64,000 nt of DNA from Algibacter lectus (GCF_900112395.1 NZ_FOLN01000003.1:124001-188000); one strand, 5' to 3'. Positions 28,529 to 38,341 are shown, counted from the stretch's first letter. Notes: generated by a model from the sequence alone, not told the origin. Program-made: numbers and translations.

Positions 28529-28930
28529 ATGCTTAAAGAATTTAAAGAGTTTGCAATGAAGGGAAACCTTGTTGATATTGCTGTCGGTTTCGTAATGGGT
28601 GCAGCTTTTAAAGAAGTTGTAACGTCATTTACAGGAGGAATTGTTTCTCCACTTATTGGATTAATTTTCGATGCAGATTTCAAATCATTAAGATATCAAT
28701 TAAAAGAAGGAGCTTTAGATGAAGCAGGAAAAATGGTAGGAGATGTATATTTAGAATATGGTACGTTTTTAACAAACATAATAGACTTTATTATTGTGGC
28801 ATTTGTAATGTTCTTAGTTGTTAAAGGTATCAATGGAATGAAGAAGAAAGAAGAGGAAGCTCCAGCAGCACCAGCAGGACCATCTCAAGAAGATTTACTT
28901 GCTGAAATTAGAGATTTACTTAAAAAATAA
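28529..28930 (+). CDS. mscL: Large-conductance mechanosensitive channel MscL
   Basis: A 133-residue inner-membrane channel that opens on hypo-osmotic shock. It has the N-terminal amphipathic helix (MLKEFKEFAMKGN), the first pore helix (VDIAVGFVMGAAF) and a periplasmic loop. The second transmembrane helix is at ~75-98, followed by the Lys/Glu and Ala/Pro-rich linker and the C-terminal helix. Length is normal. A terminator follows at 28971-29005. Confidence 0.96.
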   Translation: MLKEFKEFAMKGNLVDIAVGFVMGAAFKEVVTSFTGGIVSPLIGLIFDADFKSLRYQLKEGALDEAGKMVGDVYLEYGTFLTNIIDFIIVAFVMFLVVKGINGMKKKEEEAPAAPAGPSQEDLLAEIRDLLKK

Positions 28931-28970
28931 CAAAGTGTTAATTATATAACATACTGTTATTTGTTGTTAA

Positions 28971-29005
28971 AAAGCCCTCGTTTTTCGTAAATGAGGGCTT
29001 TTTTT
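28971..29005 (+). terminator. Terminator after mscL
   Basis: AAAGCCCTC (28971-28979) and GAGGGCTTT (28993-29001) form a 9-bp stem with a 13-nt loop, followed by a T-run to 29005. Confidence 0.85.
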
Positions 29006-29029
29006 AGATTTTAGAATAGAATTAATACT

Positions 29030-29037
29030 TAGTTTTG
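29030..29037 (+). promoter_or_regulatory. -7 promoter element upstream of asd
   Basis: TAGTTTTG fits TAnnTTTG, 28 bp before the asd ATG and just after the mscL terminator. This supports asd having its own promoter. Confidence 0.45.
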
Positions 29038-29065
29038 CTAACAGAAATTTAATAAACAAAAAATT

Positions 29066-30055
29066 ATGAAAATAGCAGTTGTAGGCGCTACTGGAATGGT
29101 AGGTGAGGTGATGCTAAAGGTTTTAGAAGAACGTAACTTTCCAGTTACCGAATTATTATTGGTAGCTTCAGAGCGTTCTGTTGGAAAAAAATTAACTTTC
29201 AAGAATAAAGAATATACCGTTATTGGTTTAGCCGATGCTGTTGCTGCAAAGCCACAAATCGCAATTTTTTCTGCAGGTGGAGATACATCGGTAGAATGGG
29301 CGCCAAAATTTGCTGCAGCTGGTACAACGGTAGTCGATAATTCTTCTGCATGGAGAATGGATCCAACTAAAAAATTAGTGGTTCCAGAAATTAATGCAAG
29401 CGAATTAACAAAAGAAGATAAAATTATAGCAAACCCTAACTGTTCTACCATACAAATGGTAATGGCTTTGGCGCCGCTACATGCAAAATATAAAATGAAA
29501 CGTGTTGTTGTTTCAACTTACCAATCGGTTTCTGGTACAGGTGTAAAAGCTGTAAAACAACTAGAAAATGAAATTGCTGGTATTGAAGGCGAAATGGCCT
29601 ATCCTTACCCAATTGGTAGAAACGCATTACCACATTGTGATGTGTTTTTAGAAAACGGATACACCAAAGAAGAAATGAAATTGGCTCGTGAGCCACAAAA
29701 AATATTTAATGATCGTACATTTTCTGTAACGGCTACAGCTGTTCGTATTCCTACTGCTGGTGGGCATTCAGAATCTGTTAACGTTGAGTTTGAAAATGAT
29801 TTCGATTTAGCTGACGTTCGCAAAATGTTAAGCGAAACATCGGGTATTGTACTTCAAGATGATCCTTCTACAAACAGTTATCCAATGCCAATTTTTGCAC
29901 ATGATAAAGATGAGGTTTTTGTTGGAAGACTTAGAAGAGATGAAACACAACCTAACACTTTAAATATGTGGATTGTTGCCGATAACTTACGTAAAGGAGC
30001 TGCAACAAACACCGTGCAAATTGCTGAATATTTAGTAGCAAATAACTTAGTATAA
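29066..30055 (+). CDS. asd: Aspartate-semialdehyde dehydrogenase
   Basis: A 329-residue enzyme that reduces aspartyl phosphate with NADPH, feeding lysine/DAP, threonine and methionine synthesis. The N-terminal nucleotide site GATGMVGEVML (residues 7-17), SAGGDTS, the catalytic Cys in NPNCSTIQM, and the later substrate motif VRIPTAGGHSESV are all visible. Length is normal. It is flanked by terminators on both sides, so it is a single-gene unit. Confidence 0.96.
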   Translation: MKIAVVGATGMVGEVMLKVLEERNFPVTELLLVASERSVGKKLTFKNKEYTVIGLADAVAAKPQIAIFSAGGDTSVEWAPKFAAAGTTVVDNSSAWRMDPTKKLVVPEINASELTKEDKIIANPNCSTIQMVMALAPLHAKYKMKRVVVSTYQSVSGTGVKAVKQLENEIAGIEGEMAYPYPIGRNALPHCDVFLENGYTKEEMKLAREPQKIFNDRTFSVTATAVRIPTAGGHSESVNVEFENDFDLADVRKMLSETSGIVLQDDPSTNSYPMPIFAHDKDEVFVGRLRRDETQPNTLNMWIVADNLRKGAATNTVQIAEYLVANNLV

Positions 30056-30076
30056 GTCATACTTTTTTAAATATTT

Positions 30077-30110
30077 AAGCTCCTGTAAATTTTACAGGAG
30101 CTTTTTTTTT
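30077..30110. terminator. Bidirectional terminator between asd and the M28 peptidase
   Basis: AAGCTCCTGTAAA (30077-30089) and TTTACAGGAGCTT (30091-30103) form an almost perfect palindrome with flanking A- and T-runs, between two converging genes. It ends within a few bases of the M28 stop codon. Confidence 0.85.
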
Positions 30111-30115
30111 TGGTG

Positions 30116-31072
30116 TTAATCTTGGTTTATAAACTCAATATTATTGGGTGTTGATGCTTTGTTTAAAATAGTTTGAAAAACATATTCGCAAACTAGCTTT
30201 TCGCCTTCTAAATTTATAAGCTCCAAAGTGTCTTCGGGTGTGTGGTATTGCGGATGTCCGCCAGTATGTACACCTAAAACCGATATGTTTTTTTTGTAGA
30301 ATGAAACATGGTCGGAGCCACCAACAGATCCTGCGTGAACTATAGGGTTTAAACCTAGAGACTTTCCGAGGTTCTTCATAAAATCTACGCCATTAGTAAA
30401 TGTGCCTGCACCACCTGCATACACATGTTTTTTATCGTTTAAGCGGCCAACCATATCCATGTTAATCATTAATTTTATTTGAGAAAGCGGAATTAACGGG
30501 TTTTCTACAAAGTATTTACTGCCTAATAAACCTTGTTCTTCGGCTCCAAAAGCAATAAATAGCACACTTCTTTTTAATTGATCTTGTTTTGAAATTAACT
30601 TTTCTGCAATTTCTAATAGAGCGGTTGTTCCGCTAGCATTATCATCAGCACCATGATATACCACGCCTCTTTTATCCGATTTGGAAGATGGTCCGCCAAG
30701 TCCTAAATGATCGTAATGTGCTCCTAAAACAATGTATTCGTTTTTTAATTTCGGATCGTTTCCTTCAATAAAACCAATAACATTACAAGTGCTTACTTCT
30801 GGTTTTTCGTCTATACCTTTATCAACTCGTAATATGGCTGTAAAATGTTGCTCGTAATTTTTGCTTAACGGTTTTAAGCCTATAGTTTTAAATTCTTTTT
30901 TAATATATTTTACAACGCGTTTAGCGCCTTTTTCTCCTGGAAACCTTCCGCCGTTTTTATCTAATATTAAAAATTCAATATGATCTTTTATTTCATTTTC
31001 GGTTATTTCAACTTGAGAAAACATACTGAAATATGATGCGATGGATAATACGAGTAGTGCTGTTTTTTTCAT
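30116..31072 (-). CDS. Secreted M28-family zinc aminopeptidase
   Basis: A 318-residue exported metallopeptidase. I start it at the ATG at 31072, where a normal signal peptide begins (MKKTALLVLSIASYFSMFSQ); a longer in-frame start would put nine extra residues before it. The M28 zinc motifs are visible: GAHYDHLG (His and Asp), DDNASGTTALLE, GAEEQGLLGS (catalytic Glu pair), NMDMVGRL and DHVSF. It probably trims peptides in the periplasm or outside. It converges with asd and is divergent from the S9 peptidase gene. Confidence 0.92.
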   Translation of the reverse strand: MKKTALLVLSIASYFSMFSQVEITENEIKDHIEFLILDKNGGRFPGEKGAKRVVKYIKKEFKTIGLKPLSKNYEQHFTAILRVDKGIDEKPEVSTCNVIGFIEGNDPKLKNEYIVLGAHYDHLGLGGPSSKSDKRGVVYHGADDNASGTTALLEIAEKLISKQDQLKRSVLFIAFGAEEQGLLGSKYFVENPLIPLSQIKLMINMDMVGRLNDKKHVYAGGAGTFTNGVDFMKNLGKSLGLNPIVHAGSVGGSDHVSFYKKNISVLGVHTGGHPQYHTPEDTLELINLEGEKLVCEYVFQTILNKASTPNNIEFINQD

Positions 31073-31171
31073 TATTAGGGTTTTGAGTAACATTGTCAAA
31101 TATATAATTATACGGCATTTTAATTCCGTTATTATTGAATAAATCTAGAACTTTAGCTTATGTTTTTTGTT

Positions 31172-31179
31172 TATTTTTG
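31172..31179 (+). promoter_or_regulatory. -7 promoter element upstream of the S9 peptidase
   Basis: TATTTTTG fits TAnnTTTG and lies 20 bp before the ATG at 31200. The spacer is AT-rich and no -33 element is clear. Confidence 0.35.
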
Positions 31180-31199
31180 AATGATTAATTTAATGAATC

Positions 31200-33353
31200 A
31201 TGAAAAAAATAGCGTTAACGTTTTTCTCATTAAGCTTGCTCGTTGCTTGTGGAAATGATAAAACAGAAAAAAAAGATATTGTTGTGAGTTACCCAAAAAC
31301 AAAAACTGTAGATACTATTGATACTTATTTTGGTGTTGAAGTAAAAGATCCATACCGTTGGTTAGAAGATGATAGAAGTGCAGAAACCGAAGCGTGGGTA
31401 AAAGCCGAAAACGTAGCTACAAATACCTATTTAGATCAAATACCTTTTAGAGAGGCGTTAAAAAATCGTTTGTCTAAATTATGGAATTACGAGAAAGTAA
31501 GCGCTCCGTTTAATGAGGGCGATTACACGTATTTTTATAAAAATGATGGTTTACAAAACCAAAGTGTGCTTTATCGTTTTAAAAAAGGGGGCGATTCTAA
31601 AACGGCAACCGTATTTTTAGACCCAAATACGTTTAAGGAAGACGGAACGGTATCTTTAGGTGCAATAAGTTTTTCTAAAAACGGAAAAATTTTGGCTTAT
31701 ACTATTTCTGAAGGAGGCAGCGATTGGCGAAAAATTCTAATCATGGATGTTGAGTCTAAAGAGATTATGGAAGATGCGTTAATCGATGTGAAATTCACGC
31801 AGCTATCATGGTACAAAAACGAAGGTTTTTACTACTCTAGTTACGATAAACCAAATGGAAGTGAGCTTTCGGCTAAAACAGATCAGCATAAAGTGTACTA
31901 TCATAAATTAGGAACAGTACAAAGCACAGACGAATTAATCTATGGAGGAACACCCGAAGAAAAACACCGTTATATCTACGCCAACGTTTCCGAAGATAAT
32001 AAATACTTGTTTATATCACCTCGTGTTTCAACCTCCGGAAACAAGCTTTTAATAAAAGATTTATCTGTGCCAAATAGTGAGTTTGTTTCCATTTTAGATC
32101 ACACAGATAGCGATACAGGTGTTTTAGAAAACGAGGGAAGTAAACTTTATTTGGTAACCAATTTAAATGCGCCTAACAAAAAAATAGTAACGGTAGATGC
32201 TGCAAATCCAAAACCAGAACATTGGGTAGATTTTATTCCAGAAACCGAGCATGTGTTGTCTATTTCCAAAGGTGGTGGTTACTTTTATGCAACTTATATG
32301 GTCGATGCGATTTCTAAAGTAAAACAATACGATTATAGCGGTAAATTTATTAGAGATATAGAATTACCAGGTTTAGGAACAGCAAGTGGTTTTGGTGGTA
32401 AAAAAGAAGAAAAAACGAATTACTTTTCGTTTACAAATTATAACACACCGGTTACAACTTATGCTTTAAATGCCGATTCTGGCGTTGTGGAAGTGTATAG
32501 AAAATCTGCTATTACTTTTAATAGTGATGATTTTGAAAGTCATCAAGTATTTTACACATCTAAAGATGGAACAAAAATACCAATGATAATAACACATAAA
32601 AAAGGGCTAGAATTAAACGGCGAAAACCCAACTATTTTATATGGTTATGGTGGATTTAATGTAAGCTTAACACCGTCGTTTAGCACGCCTAATGCAGTTT
32701 GGATGGAGCAAGGTGGTATTTATGCCGTAGCTAACCTTCGTGGCGGTGGTGAGTATGGAAAGGCTTGGCACGATGCCGGAACACAGCAAAAGAAACAAAA
32801 TGTATTTGATGATTTTATCGCTGCAGCGGAATATTTAAAGGCACAAAATTACACGAGCACAAAGTATTTAGCAATTCGAGGCGGATCTAACGGTGGTTTA
32901 TTGGTTGGTGCAACCATGACGCAGCGTCCAGATTTAGCACAGGTAGCTTTACCTGCTGTTGGTGTTTTAGATATGTTACGCTACCATACGTTTACTGCAG
33001 GAGCTGGTTGGGCTTACGATTATGGAACAGCTGAAGATAATAAAGCGATGTTTGAATACTTAAAAGGATATTCACCAGTTCATAATGTGAAACCTGGAGT
33101 AGAATATCCAGCAACTTTAGTAACTACCGGAGATCATGACGATCGCGTTGTGCCTGCGCATAGTTTTAAATTTGCAGCCGAATTACAAAGTAAGCAAACA
33201 GGGAGCAACCCAACTTTAATACGTATTGAAACCGATGCTGGCCATGGTGCAGGAACGCCAATAAGTAAAACTATTGAGCAATATGCCGATATTTATGGGT
33301 TTACCCTTTTTAATATGGGTTTTAATAAATTGCCTGTTGCAATTGAAGAATAA
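31200..33353 (+). CDS. Prolyl oligopeptidase (S9A), lipoprotein
   Basis: A 717-residue serine peptidase of family S9A, which cuts short peptides after proline. The N-terminus is a lipoprotein signal ([11 protein letters not shown]). A seven-bladed propeller (about 80-420) is followed by the alpha/beta-hydrolase domain. The nucleophile is Ser563 in RGGSNGGLL; Asp is in GDHDDRVVP and His in DAGHGAG. It is probably anchored in the periplasm or outer membrane. It lies next to the divergent M28 peptidase, which suggests a joint peptide-scavenging role. Confidence 0.94.
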   Translation: MKKIALTFFSLSLLVACGNDKTEKKDIVVSYPKTKTVDTIDTYFGVEVKDPYRWLEDDRSAETEAWVKAENVATNTYLDQIPFREALKNRLSKLWNYEKVSAPFNEGDYTYFYKNDGLQNQSVLYRFKKGGDSKTATVFLDPNTFKEDGTVSLGAISFSKNGKILAYTISEGGSDWRKILIMDVESKEIMEDALIDVKFTQLSWYKNEGFYYSSYDKPNGSELSAKTDQHKVYYHKLGTVQSTDELIYGGTPEEKHRYIYANVSEDNKYLFISPRVSTSGNKLLIKDLSVPNSEFVSILDHTDSDTGVLENEGSKLYLVTNLNAPNKKIVTVDAANPKPEHWVDFIPETEHVLSISKGGGYFYATYMVDAISKVKQYDYSGKFIRDIELPGLGTASGFGGKKEEKTNYFSFTNYNTPVTTYALNADSGVVEVYRKSAITFNSDDFESHQVFYTSKDGTKIPMIITHKKGLELNGENPTILYGYGGFNVSLTPSFSTPNAVWMEQGGIYAVANLRGGGEYGKAWHDAGTQQKKQNVFDDFIAAAEYLKAQNYTSTKYLAIRGGSNGGLLVGATMTQRPDLAQVALPAVGVLDMLRYHTFTAGAGWAYDYGTAEDNKAMFEYLKGYSPVHNVKPGVEYPATLVTTGDHDDRVVPAHSFKFAAELQSKQTGSNPTLIRIETDAGHGAGTPISKTIEQYADIYGFTLFNMGFNKLPVAIEE

Positions 33354-33410
33354 AGAAGTTTTAAATTTAGGCCTGGCAGGATTTAAAACTTGCTAGGCCT
33401 AAAAATGTAA

Positions 33411-34220
33411 CTACCACCAAACTAGAAAACACTTGTTTAATATACCGTTTGGTTGTTTTAACCAGAAAATTGGTGAAAATTGACGTTCTAAAATAGTATT
33501 AGAAATGGTGGTGAAATCTAGATGATTAAGCCAATCGACTTGGGTGTGTGGCGCTATAATCCAATCTATTTTCTTCGGAATATAAAATTTACATTCTGAA
33601 AACTGAGCGAGCTGTTCTTTTTTGATGTAAAAACCTGAAATACAGTCTTGATTTAAGGTTTTTAAAATAATTTTTTCACCTAAAGGAATAAATAATTGCG
33701 CTTTAAAGTAAACTTGTTGATCAATTTCTGAAGCTTTTAAACCTAGGTTTTCTAAGTAAGGTTCGCAACTTTTAGAATAAAGTAAAGGTAATTGCTTTTC
33801 ATTAAGTTTCTTTAGTTTTTCTATTAGCGCATCTTTTCTGTTGGGGCCAATAAAACGATCAATTTCCGAAGCGCCTTCCGAGGCATCGTAAACATAAAAC
33901 TTGTAAATAACTTCAAGATGAATTGGTTTCTCTTCCTTCAGTAATAAACAATCAATTTCGCCTAAAGTGATTTTGTTCTCTTGAATTTGAAGATTTTCTG
34001 AGAGTATTTTAATGGCTGGATTTTGGCTTAATTCGAAAGAAACTAAACGTTCTATATATTTTCCGACTCTAAGTTTGTCGTCAATATCTAAATCTATTTT
34101 ATCAAATTTAGAGGATGTTTCAAATTGAGTCATGTTGAAAACCACATCCTTTTTCCATAAACTAGGTGTTTTCAGGAAGCCGTCGTATCTATTCTGTACG
34201 TCTTTGGTGTGTTTTGTCAC
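33411..34220 (-). CDS. DUF1853-family protein
   Basis: A 269-residue cytoplasmic protein resembling the DUF1853 family. The central region has a Glu at ~58 (YIERLVSFEL), then GEID with Asp90, and HLEVIYKFYV with Glu103 and Lys107. That spacing recalls a PD-(D/E)XK nuclease fold, although the last motif is E-x3-K, not E-x-K. A later conserved part includes IGPNRKDALIEKL. The function is unknown. It lies between the S9 peptidase and trpS and seems to be its own unit. Confidence 0.72.
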   Translation of the reverse strand: MTKHTKDVQNRYDGFLKTPSLWKKDVVFNMTQFETSSKFDKIDLDIDDKLRVGKYIERLVSFELSQNPAIKILSENLQIQENKITLGEIDCLLLKEEKPIHLEVIYKFYVYDASEGASEIDRFIGPNRKDALIEKLKKLNEKQLPLLYSKSCEPYLENLGLKASEIDQQVYFKAQLFIPLGEKIILKTLNQDCISGFYIKKEQLAQFSECKFYIPKKIDWIIAPHTQVDWLNHLDFTTISNTILERQFSPIFWLKQPNGILNKCFLVWW

Positions 34221-34289
34221 AAACTCAAAATAATTATAGACTTGCCGAAATGTTTAGCATTCAGCAAGTCTTTATGTGATTCTAGTATT

Positions 34290-35258
34290 TTAGTAACCAA
34301 CCTTTTCTCTAACTCTGCTCAATACATCGTTAGCAACTAATTGCGCTTTTTTTGCGCCAATGGCTAAGGCGGCATCAATTTCGTCTAGGTTGTTCATATA
34401 GTAGCTGTAGCGTTCGCGTTCCGTTGCAAATTTTTCAACTATCAATTCAAATAAAGCTTGTTTTGCGTGTCCGTAACCATAATTACCGTTTTCGTAATTA
34501 GCTTTCATGGTTTCAATTTGAGCTTCTGTTGCTAGCAAACTGTATATAGCAAAGCAGTTACAAGTACTCCAGTCTTTAGGATCTTCAAGCGCTGTACTAT
34601 CGGTTTCGATAGACATTATTTGCTTGCGTAATTTTTTATCGGTTAAAAATAGATTGATAGTGTTATTAGCACTCTTACTCATTTTACCACCGTTGGTACC
34701 TGGAATAAGTTTAGTGTTTTCTTGTATTTTTCCTTCTGGTAACACAAAAGTTTCACCCATTTTAGCATGAAAACGCGATGCAACATCACGCGTCATTTCT
34801 ATATGTTGTAATTGGTCTTTTCCAACCGGAATAATGTTAGCGTCGTACAATAAAATGTCGGCAGCCATAAGCATTGGGTAAGTAAAAAGCCCAGCATTAA
34901 CATCGTCTAAACGGTCTGCCTTATCTTTAAAACTGTGAGCTAAAGTTAAGCGTTGGTATGGAAAAAAACAGCTTAAATACCAAGACAACTCCGTAGTTTG
35001 CGGGATATCACTTTGGCGGTAAAATACCGTTTTCTCAATATCTAAACCAAAGGCAAGCCAGGTTGCAGCAGTAGAATACGTGTTTTCGCGCAAAGTTTTT
35101 GCATCTTTAATTTGTGTTAAAGTGTGCAGGTTTGCGATAAATAAAAACGAATTGTTTTCAGGGTTTTCAGCCATTTCAATTGCTGGAATAATAGCTCCTA
35201 AAATGTTTCCTAAATGTGGTGTTCCTGTGCTTTGTATGCCTGTAAGTATTCTTGCCAT
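34290..35258 (-). CDS. trpS: Tryptophanyl-tRNA synthetase
   Basis: A 322-residue class I aminoacyl-tRNA synthetase that charges tRNA-Trp. I start it at the ATG at 35258 (MARILTGIQSTGTPHLGN), which places the HIGH-like TPHLGN motif at the normal distance from the N-terminus; a longer in-frame start adds 21 unrelated residues. The KMSKS loop is seen as GGKMSKSAN. Length agrees with the family. Confidence 0.95.
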   Translation of the reverse strand: MARILTGIQSTGTPHLGNILGAIIPAIEMAENPENNSFLFIANLHTLTQIKDAKTLRENTYSTAATWLAFGLDIEKTVFYRQSDIPQTTELSWYLSCFFPYQRLTLAHSFKDKADRLDDVNAGLFTYPMLMAADILLYDANIIPVGKDQLQHIEMTRDVASRFHAKMGETFVLPEGKIQENTKLIPGTNGGKMSKSANNTINLFLTDKKLRKQIMSIETDSTALEDPKDWSTCNCFAIYSLLATEAQIETMKANYENGNYGYGHAKQALFELIVEKFATERERYSYYMNNLDEIDAALAIGAKKAQLVANDVLSRVREKVGY

Positions 35259-35359
35259 GTGTGCGTTCCCTAAATTTGGGAATCTTGTTAAAATTAAACT
35301 CAATTTTTGATATGCTAGCAAAGGTAATTTTTTTAATAGAATTGCTCAATACAATTATG

Positions 35360-35367
35360 TATTTTTG
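35360..35367 (+). promoter_or_regulatory. -7-like element very close to the plsC start
   Basis: TATTTTTG fits TAnnTTTG but ends only 5 bp before the plsC ATG. If it is used, the mRNA would be leaderless or nearly so. Confidence 0.3.
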
Positions 35368-35372
35368 AGACG

Positions 35373-36110
35373 ATGAAAGTTTTTAAATACATTTTTTGGG
35401 TATTGTACCGCGTTTGGTTTTATATACTAGTAGGGTTACCTATAATTGTCTTATTTCCAATTCTATTAGTGTCTATCGCTAAAGAGGCTTGGTATCCACT
35501 GTTTTTTAGAATAGCTCGGGTTTGGGCTAAAATAATTTTGGTTGGTATGGGCTTTGCTTATAAAATAGACCGTGAGGAAACTCCAGATCGTTCTAAAAGC
35601 TACATGTTTGTTGCTAACCATACTTCAATGGTTGATATTATGCTAATGCTAGTTTCGGTTAAAAATCCGTTTGTTTTTGTTGGGAAAGCAGAGTTATCTA
35701 AAATTCCGTTATTTGGTTTTTTCTATAAACGCACCTGTATTTTGGTAGATAGAAGTTCTGCTAAAAGTAGACAAGCGGTGTTTTTAAGAGCACAACGCCG
35801 ATTAAAAACAGGTGTGAGTATTTGTATTTTTCCAGAAGGCGGTGTACCGGAAGAGCATATTGATTTAGATGCCTTTAAAGATGGGGCTTTCAGGTTAGCT
35901 ATAAATCATCAAATACCAGTTGTGCCAATAACTTTTGCTGATAATAAAAAACGATTTTCGTATACTTTTTTTAGCGGAGGTCCGGGAAGAATGCGTGTTA
36001 AGATGCATAAATTTATTTCAACCGAAGGTTTAACTATTAAAGAAACCCGAGAATTGAATGATGCGTCTCGCGAAATTATATTCAACCAACTACAAGCGTT
36101 TAAGAAATAA
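35373..36110 (+). CDS. plsC: 1-acyl-sn-glycerol-3-phosphate acyltransferase
   Basis: A 245-residue membrane acyltransferase that makes phosphatidic acid from lysophosphatidic acid. An N-terminal hydrophobic segment (about 10-35) is followed by the HX4D block in VANHTSMVD. The FPEGG motif and VPITFADN follow, as in PlsC and related lysophospholipid acyltransferases. Length is normal. It is divergent from trpS and followed by a terminator at 36111-36138. Confidence 0.93.
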   Translation: MKVFKYIFWVLYRVWFYILVGLPIIVLFPILLVSIAKEAWYPLFFRIARVWAKIILVGMGFAYKIDREETPDRSKSYMFVANHTSMVDIMLMLVSVKNPFVFVGKAELSKIPLFGFFYKRTCILVDRSSAKSRQAVFLRAQRRLKTGVSICIFPEGGVPEEHIDLDAFKDGAFRLAINHQIPVVPITFADNKKRFSYTFFSGGPGRMRVKMHKFISTEGLTIKETRELNDASREIIFNQLQAFKK

Positions 36111-36138
36111 AAAAACGACCCTAAGTAGAGTCGTTTTT
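36111..36138 (+). terminator. Terminator after plsC
   Basis: AAAAACGAC (36111-36119) and GTCGTTTTT (36130-36138) form a 9-bp stem with a 10-nt loop directly after the plsC stop. Confidence 0.8.
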
Positions 36139-36194
36139 ATTTAGTATTGATTTCCGAGCTTAAAGGAAATCAATAACTAGATTTAACCAAAAAC

Positions 36195-37772
36195 CTAAAA
36201 TTTAATAGCGAGTCCGGTGTATACGCCAACAAAAAATGGCTGAAAATCACCAGATGTATTATTGAATGTATTTATTTGATATTTAAGCATAGGCTCTAAA
36301 TTCAAATCAATTTTTTTAGTGACTTGGTAGTTTAAACCTAAACCAAAGTTAGCACTGTAACTTACTTTGTTTATATTGTTTGCTTCGCCTAAAAAAGTAC
36401 GGCCACCATCTTGAGCTTCTGAAAATACTTCGTTGTTATTTAAAAATAAAGAACTAAAACCACCTATAACATTAACGCCAAATTTATTGCTTAAAACAGC
36501 ATATTGTAATTCTAGTGGCACTTCTATATAGCCTAAACTTTGATTAATAGATGTGTTTGAAGTTTTTAATAAACTATTTGTGTTTTTAGAACTTAAATTA
36601 TCTGCGCTAATTAGCGATAATTGCTCGGTTGGAGCATTGCTAATGCTATTATTAGTATTGCTGTTGTTGCTTACATTTTGTAAAGTGCTAGTCGCAGAGC
36701 TTACACCAATAGATTGGTAGCTTACTACATTGTTTGTATTGTAACCAAGGTTTACACGGTTAATTCCCGAACGAACACGTAATCTTTTATTTACTGCATA
36801 ACTAGCCGTAACACCATAACTCATGTTTACTTCGCCTGTTTTAGAGTTGCTGTTAAATTGAGGGTCTATAGACGAGCCTTTTCCGGAGGTATTAAAATAA
36901 ACAGGAGCGGCGTTGGCAGCTAAACTCCAGCGGTCTGTAGGTGTGTCTGTATCAATAAAATCTTCGGTTTTATCTAGAGCATCTTCAATACTTAGGCTGT
37001 TATCTTTTGTGTCATTAGACGCAATAGTTTCGCTAGTTTCTACTATGTTAATTTTCTCTGCTTTAGTCTTTTTTAGATTTGTGTTCTCTGTATTTGTTTT
37101 AGCAATAATTTTTTCTTCGGAAATTGAAATATTATTGGTTTTGTTTTCCGCGGAAGCGTTACTTTCTTTTGAGTTTTGTTGAGCTACAGTATTATTGTTC
37201 TTTTCATAAAACACATTTTCTTTTTTGTTTTTAACAGAAGAAGATGGCTTGTTTTTATTTGATTTTTTCGCTGATTGGGCGGAATTACTATTGGTTTGAT
37301 TTGTATGGTCGGCGCTTGCAATTGTTGTTGCTGTTGCGGAGTTTTGATTATTACTGTTCGAGTTTTGATTGTTGTTTTTATTGCTAATAGTGTGTTTCTC
37401 CGAATTGGTATTTACACTGTTTTCTTGAGTATTTTGTTCTGAAATAGCTGAATTTATAGTTGTTTCTGAATGAATTGCATCGGTAACAGATGCGTTTTCA
37501 ATCTCGGAGGCTTGTTTTGCTTCTGTATTAACAACTTCATGTGTTTGGTTGCCTTCAGTTTCGTTGTAAAACGTATTAATACCTAGCGTTAGAAAAACTA
37601 ACAAAAGTGCAGCAACACCTGCGTAACGCCACCAAATTGGTATTACTCGTCGTTTTTTCTTGTCTTGATTAAGTTCGGCTTCTATGTTTTTCCATACAGC
37701 ATTGCTGGGAGTGGCTTCAAAATCTTTTAAGCCTTCCTGGAAAAGTCTGTCTATGTGTTTTTTATCACGCAT
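36195..37772 (-). CDS. Dual-membrane-spanning anti-sigma-like protein
   Basis: A 525-residue protein with an unusual layout. A short charged N-terminal cytoplasmic part (1-44, with AVWKNIEAEL) is followed by one transmembrane helix (~45-68). A long Asn/Ser/Lys/Thr-rich low-complexity stretch follows (~75-285), then a C-terminal beta-barrel-like domain (~286-525, ending in an aromatic residue). This is the plan of the dual-membrane-spanning anti-sigma proteins described in Bacteroides, whose one chain reaches from the cytoplasm to the outer membrane. It overlaps the ECF sigma gene by one base (TAATG), which supports the pairing. Confidence 0.8.
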   Translation of the reverse strand: MRDKKHIDRLFQEGLKDFEATPSNAVWKNIEAELNQDKKKRRVIPIWWRYAGVAALLLVFLTLGINTFYNETEGNQTHEVVNTEAKQASEIENASVTDAIHSETTINSAISEQNTQENSVNTNSEKHTISNKNNNQNSNSNNQNSATATTIASADHTNQTNSNSAQSAKKSNKNKPSSSVKNKKENVFYEKNNNTVAQQNSKESNASAENKTNNISISEEKIIAKTNTENTNLKKTKAEKINIVETSETIASNDTKDNSLSIEDALDKTEDFIDTDTPTDRWSLAANAAPVYFNTSGKGSSIDPQFNSNSKTGEVNMSYGVTASYAVNKRLRVRSGINRVNLGYNTNNVVSYQSIGVSSATSTLQNVSNNSNTNNSISNAPTEQLSLISADNLSSKNTNSLLKTSNTSINQSLGYIEVPLELQYAVLSNKFGVNVIGGFSSLFLNNNEVFSEAQDGGRTFLGEANNINKVSYSANFGLGLNYQVTKKIDLNLEPMLKYQINTFNNTSGDFQPFFVGVYTGLAIKF

Positions 37773-38314
37773 TATAATGATTGCAAACTTGTTGCGGATT
37801 TATGTGTTTCGATAGTTTGTTTCAAAATTTGTCTAGCTCGGGCTAAATTAGATTTTGAAGTTCCTATTTTAATTTTTAGCATCTCTGCTATTTCTTTATG
37901 CGAATAATCGTCTAGTACATACAGGTTAAAAACGAGTCGGTACCTGTCTGGTAATTCTTGTATTATTTGAAGTAAGTAATCTATAGAAAGTTGGTCGTCA
38001 TCTATATCAACTTCAACATCTTCAATGGCATCTTCGTTAATAATATCAAAAACTTTTTCGTTACGGTAGCGTTGCATTACGGTATTAATGGTAATACGTT
38101 TTAGCCAGCCTTCAAAAGAGCCTTTGTTTTTAAATTGATCAATTTTTTTAAATATGGTTAAAAAGGCATCTTGCAGATTATCTTCTGCTTCAGCATAGTT
38201 TCTAGAATACTTTAGGCACACAGCGAAAAGTTTACTCGAAAAGAGTTTGTACAGTTCGCCCTGTGCCTTAGTATTTTTAGTTTTACAATTTTCTATGAGT
38301 TGATTTAAACTCAA
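37772..38314 (-). CDS. ECF RNA polymerase sigma factor
   Basis: A 180-residue sigma-70-family factor of the extracytoplasmic-function type. Region 2 (about 20-90) includes AEDNLQDAFLTIFKKI and FEGWLKRITIN. Region 4 (about 115-170) has LPDRYRLVFNLYVLDDYSHKEIAE. An acidic linker (VEVDIDDDQLSID) joins them. It is translationally coupled to the downstream anti-sigma-like gene and preceded by a lipoprotein gene 27 bp upstream. It probably drives an envelope-stress regulon. Confidence 0.93.
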   Translation of the reverse strand: MSLNQLIENCKTKNTKAQGELYKLFSSKLFAVCLKYSRNYAEAEDNLQDAFLTIFKKIDQFKNKGSFEGWLKRITINTVMQRYRNEKVFDIINEDAIEDVEVDIDDDQLSIDYLLQIIQELPDRYRLVFNLYVLDDYSHKEIAEMLKIKIGTSKSNLARARQILKQTIETHKSATSLQSL

Positions 38315-38341
38315 AATTATACACGTGTTAATTAGTTATTT

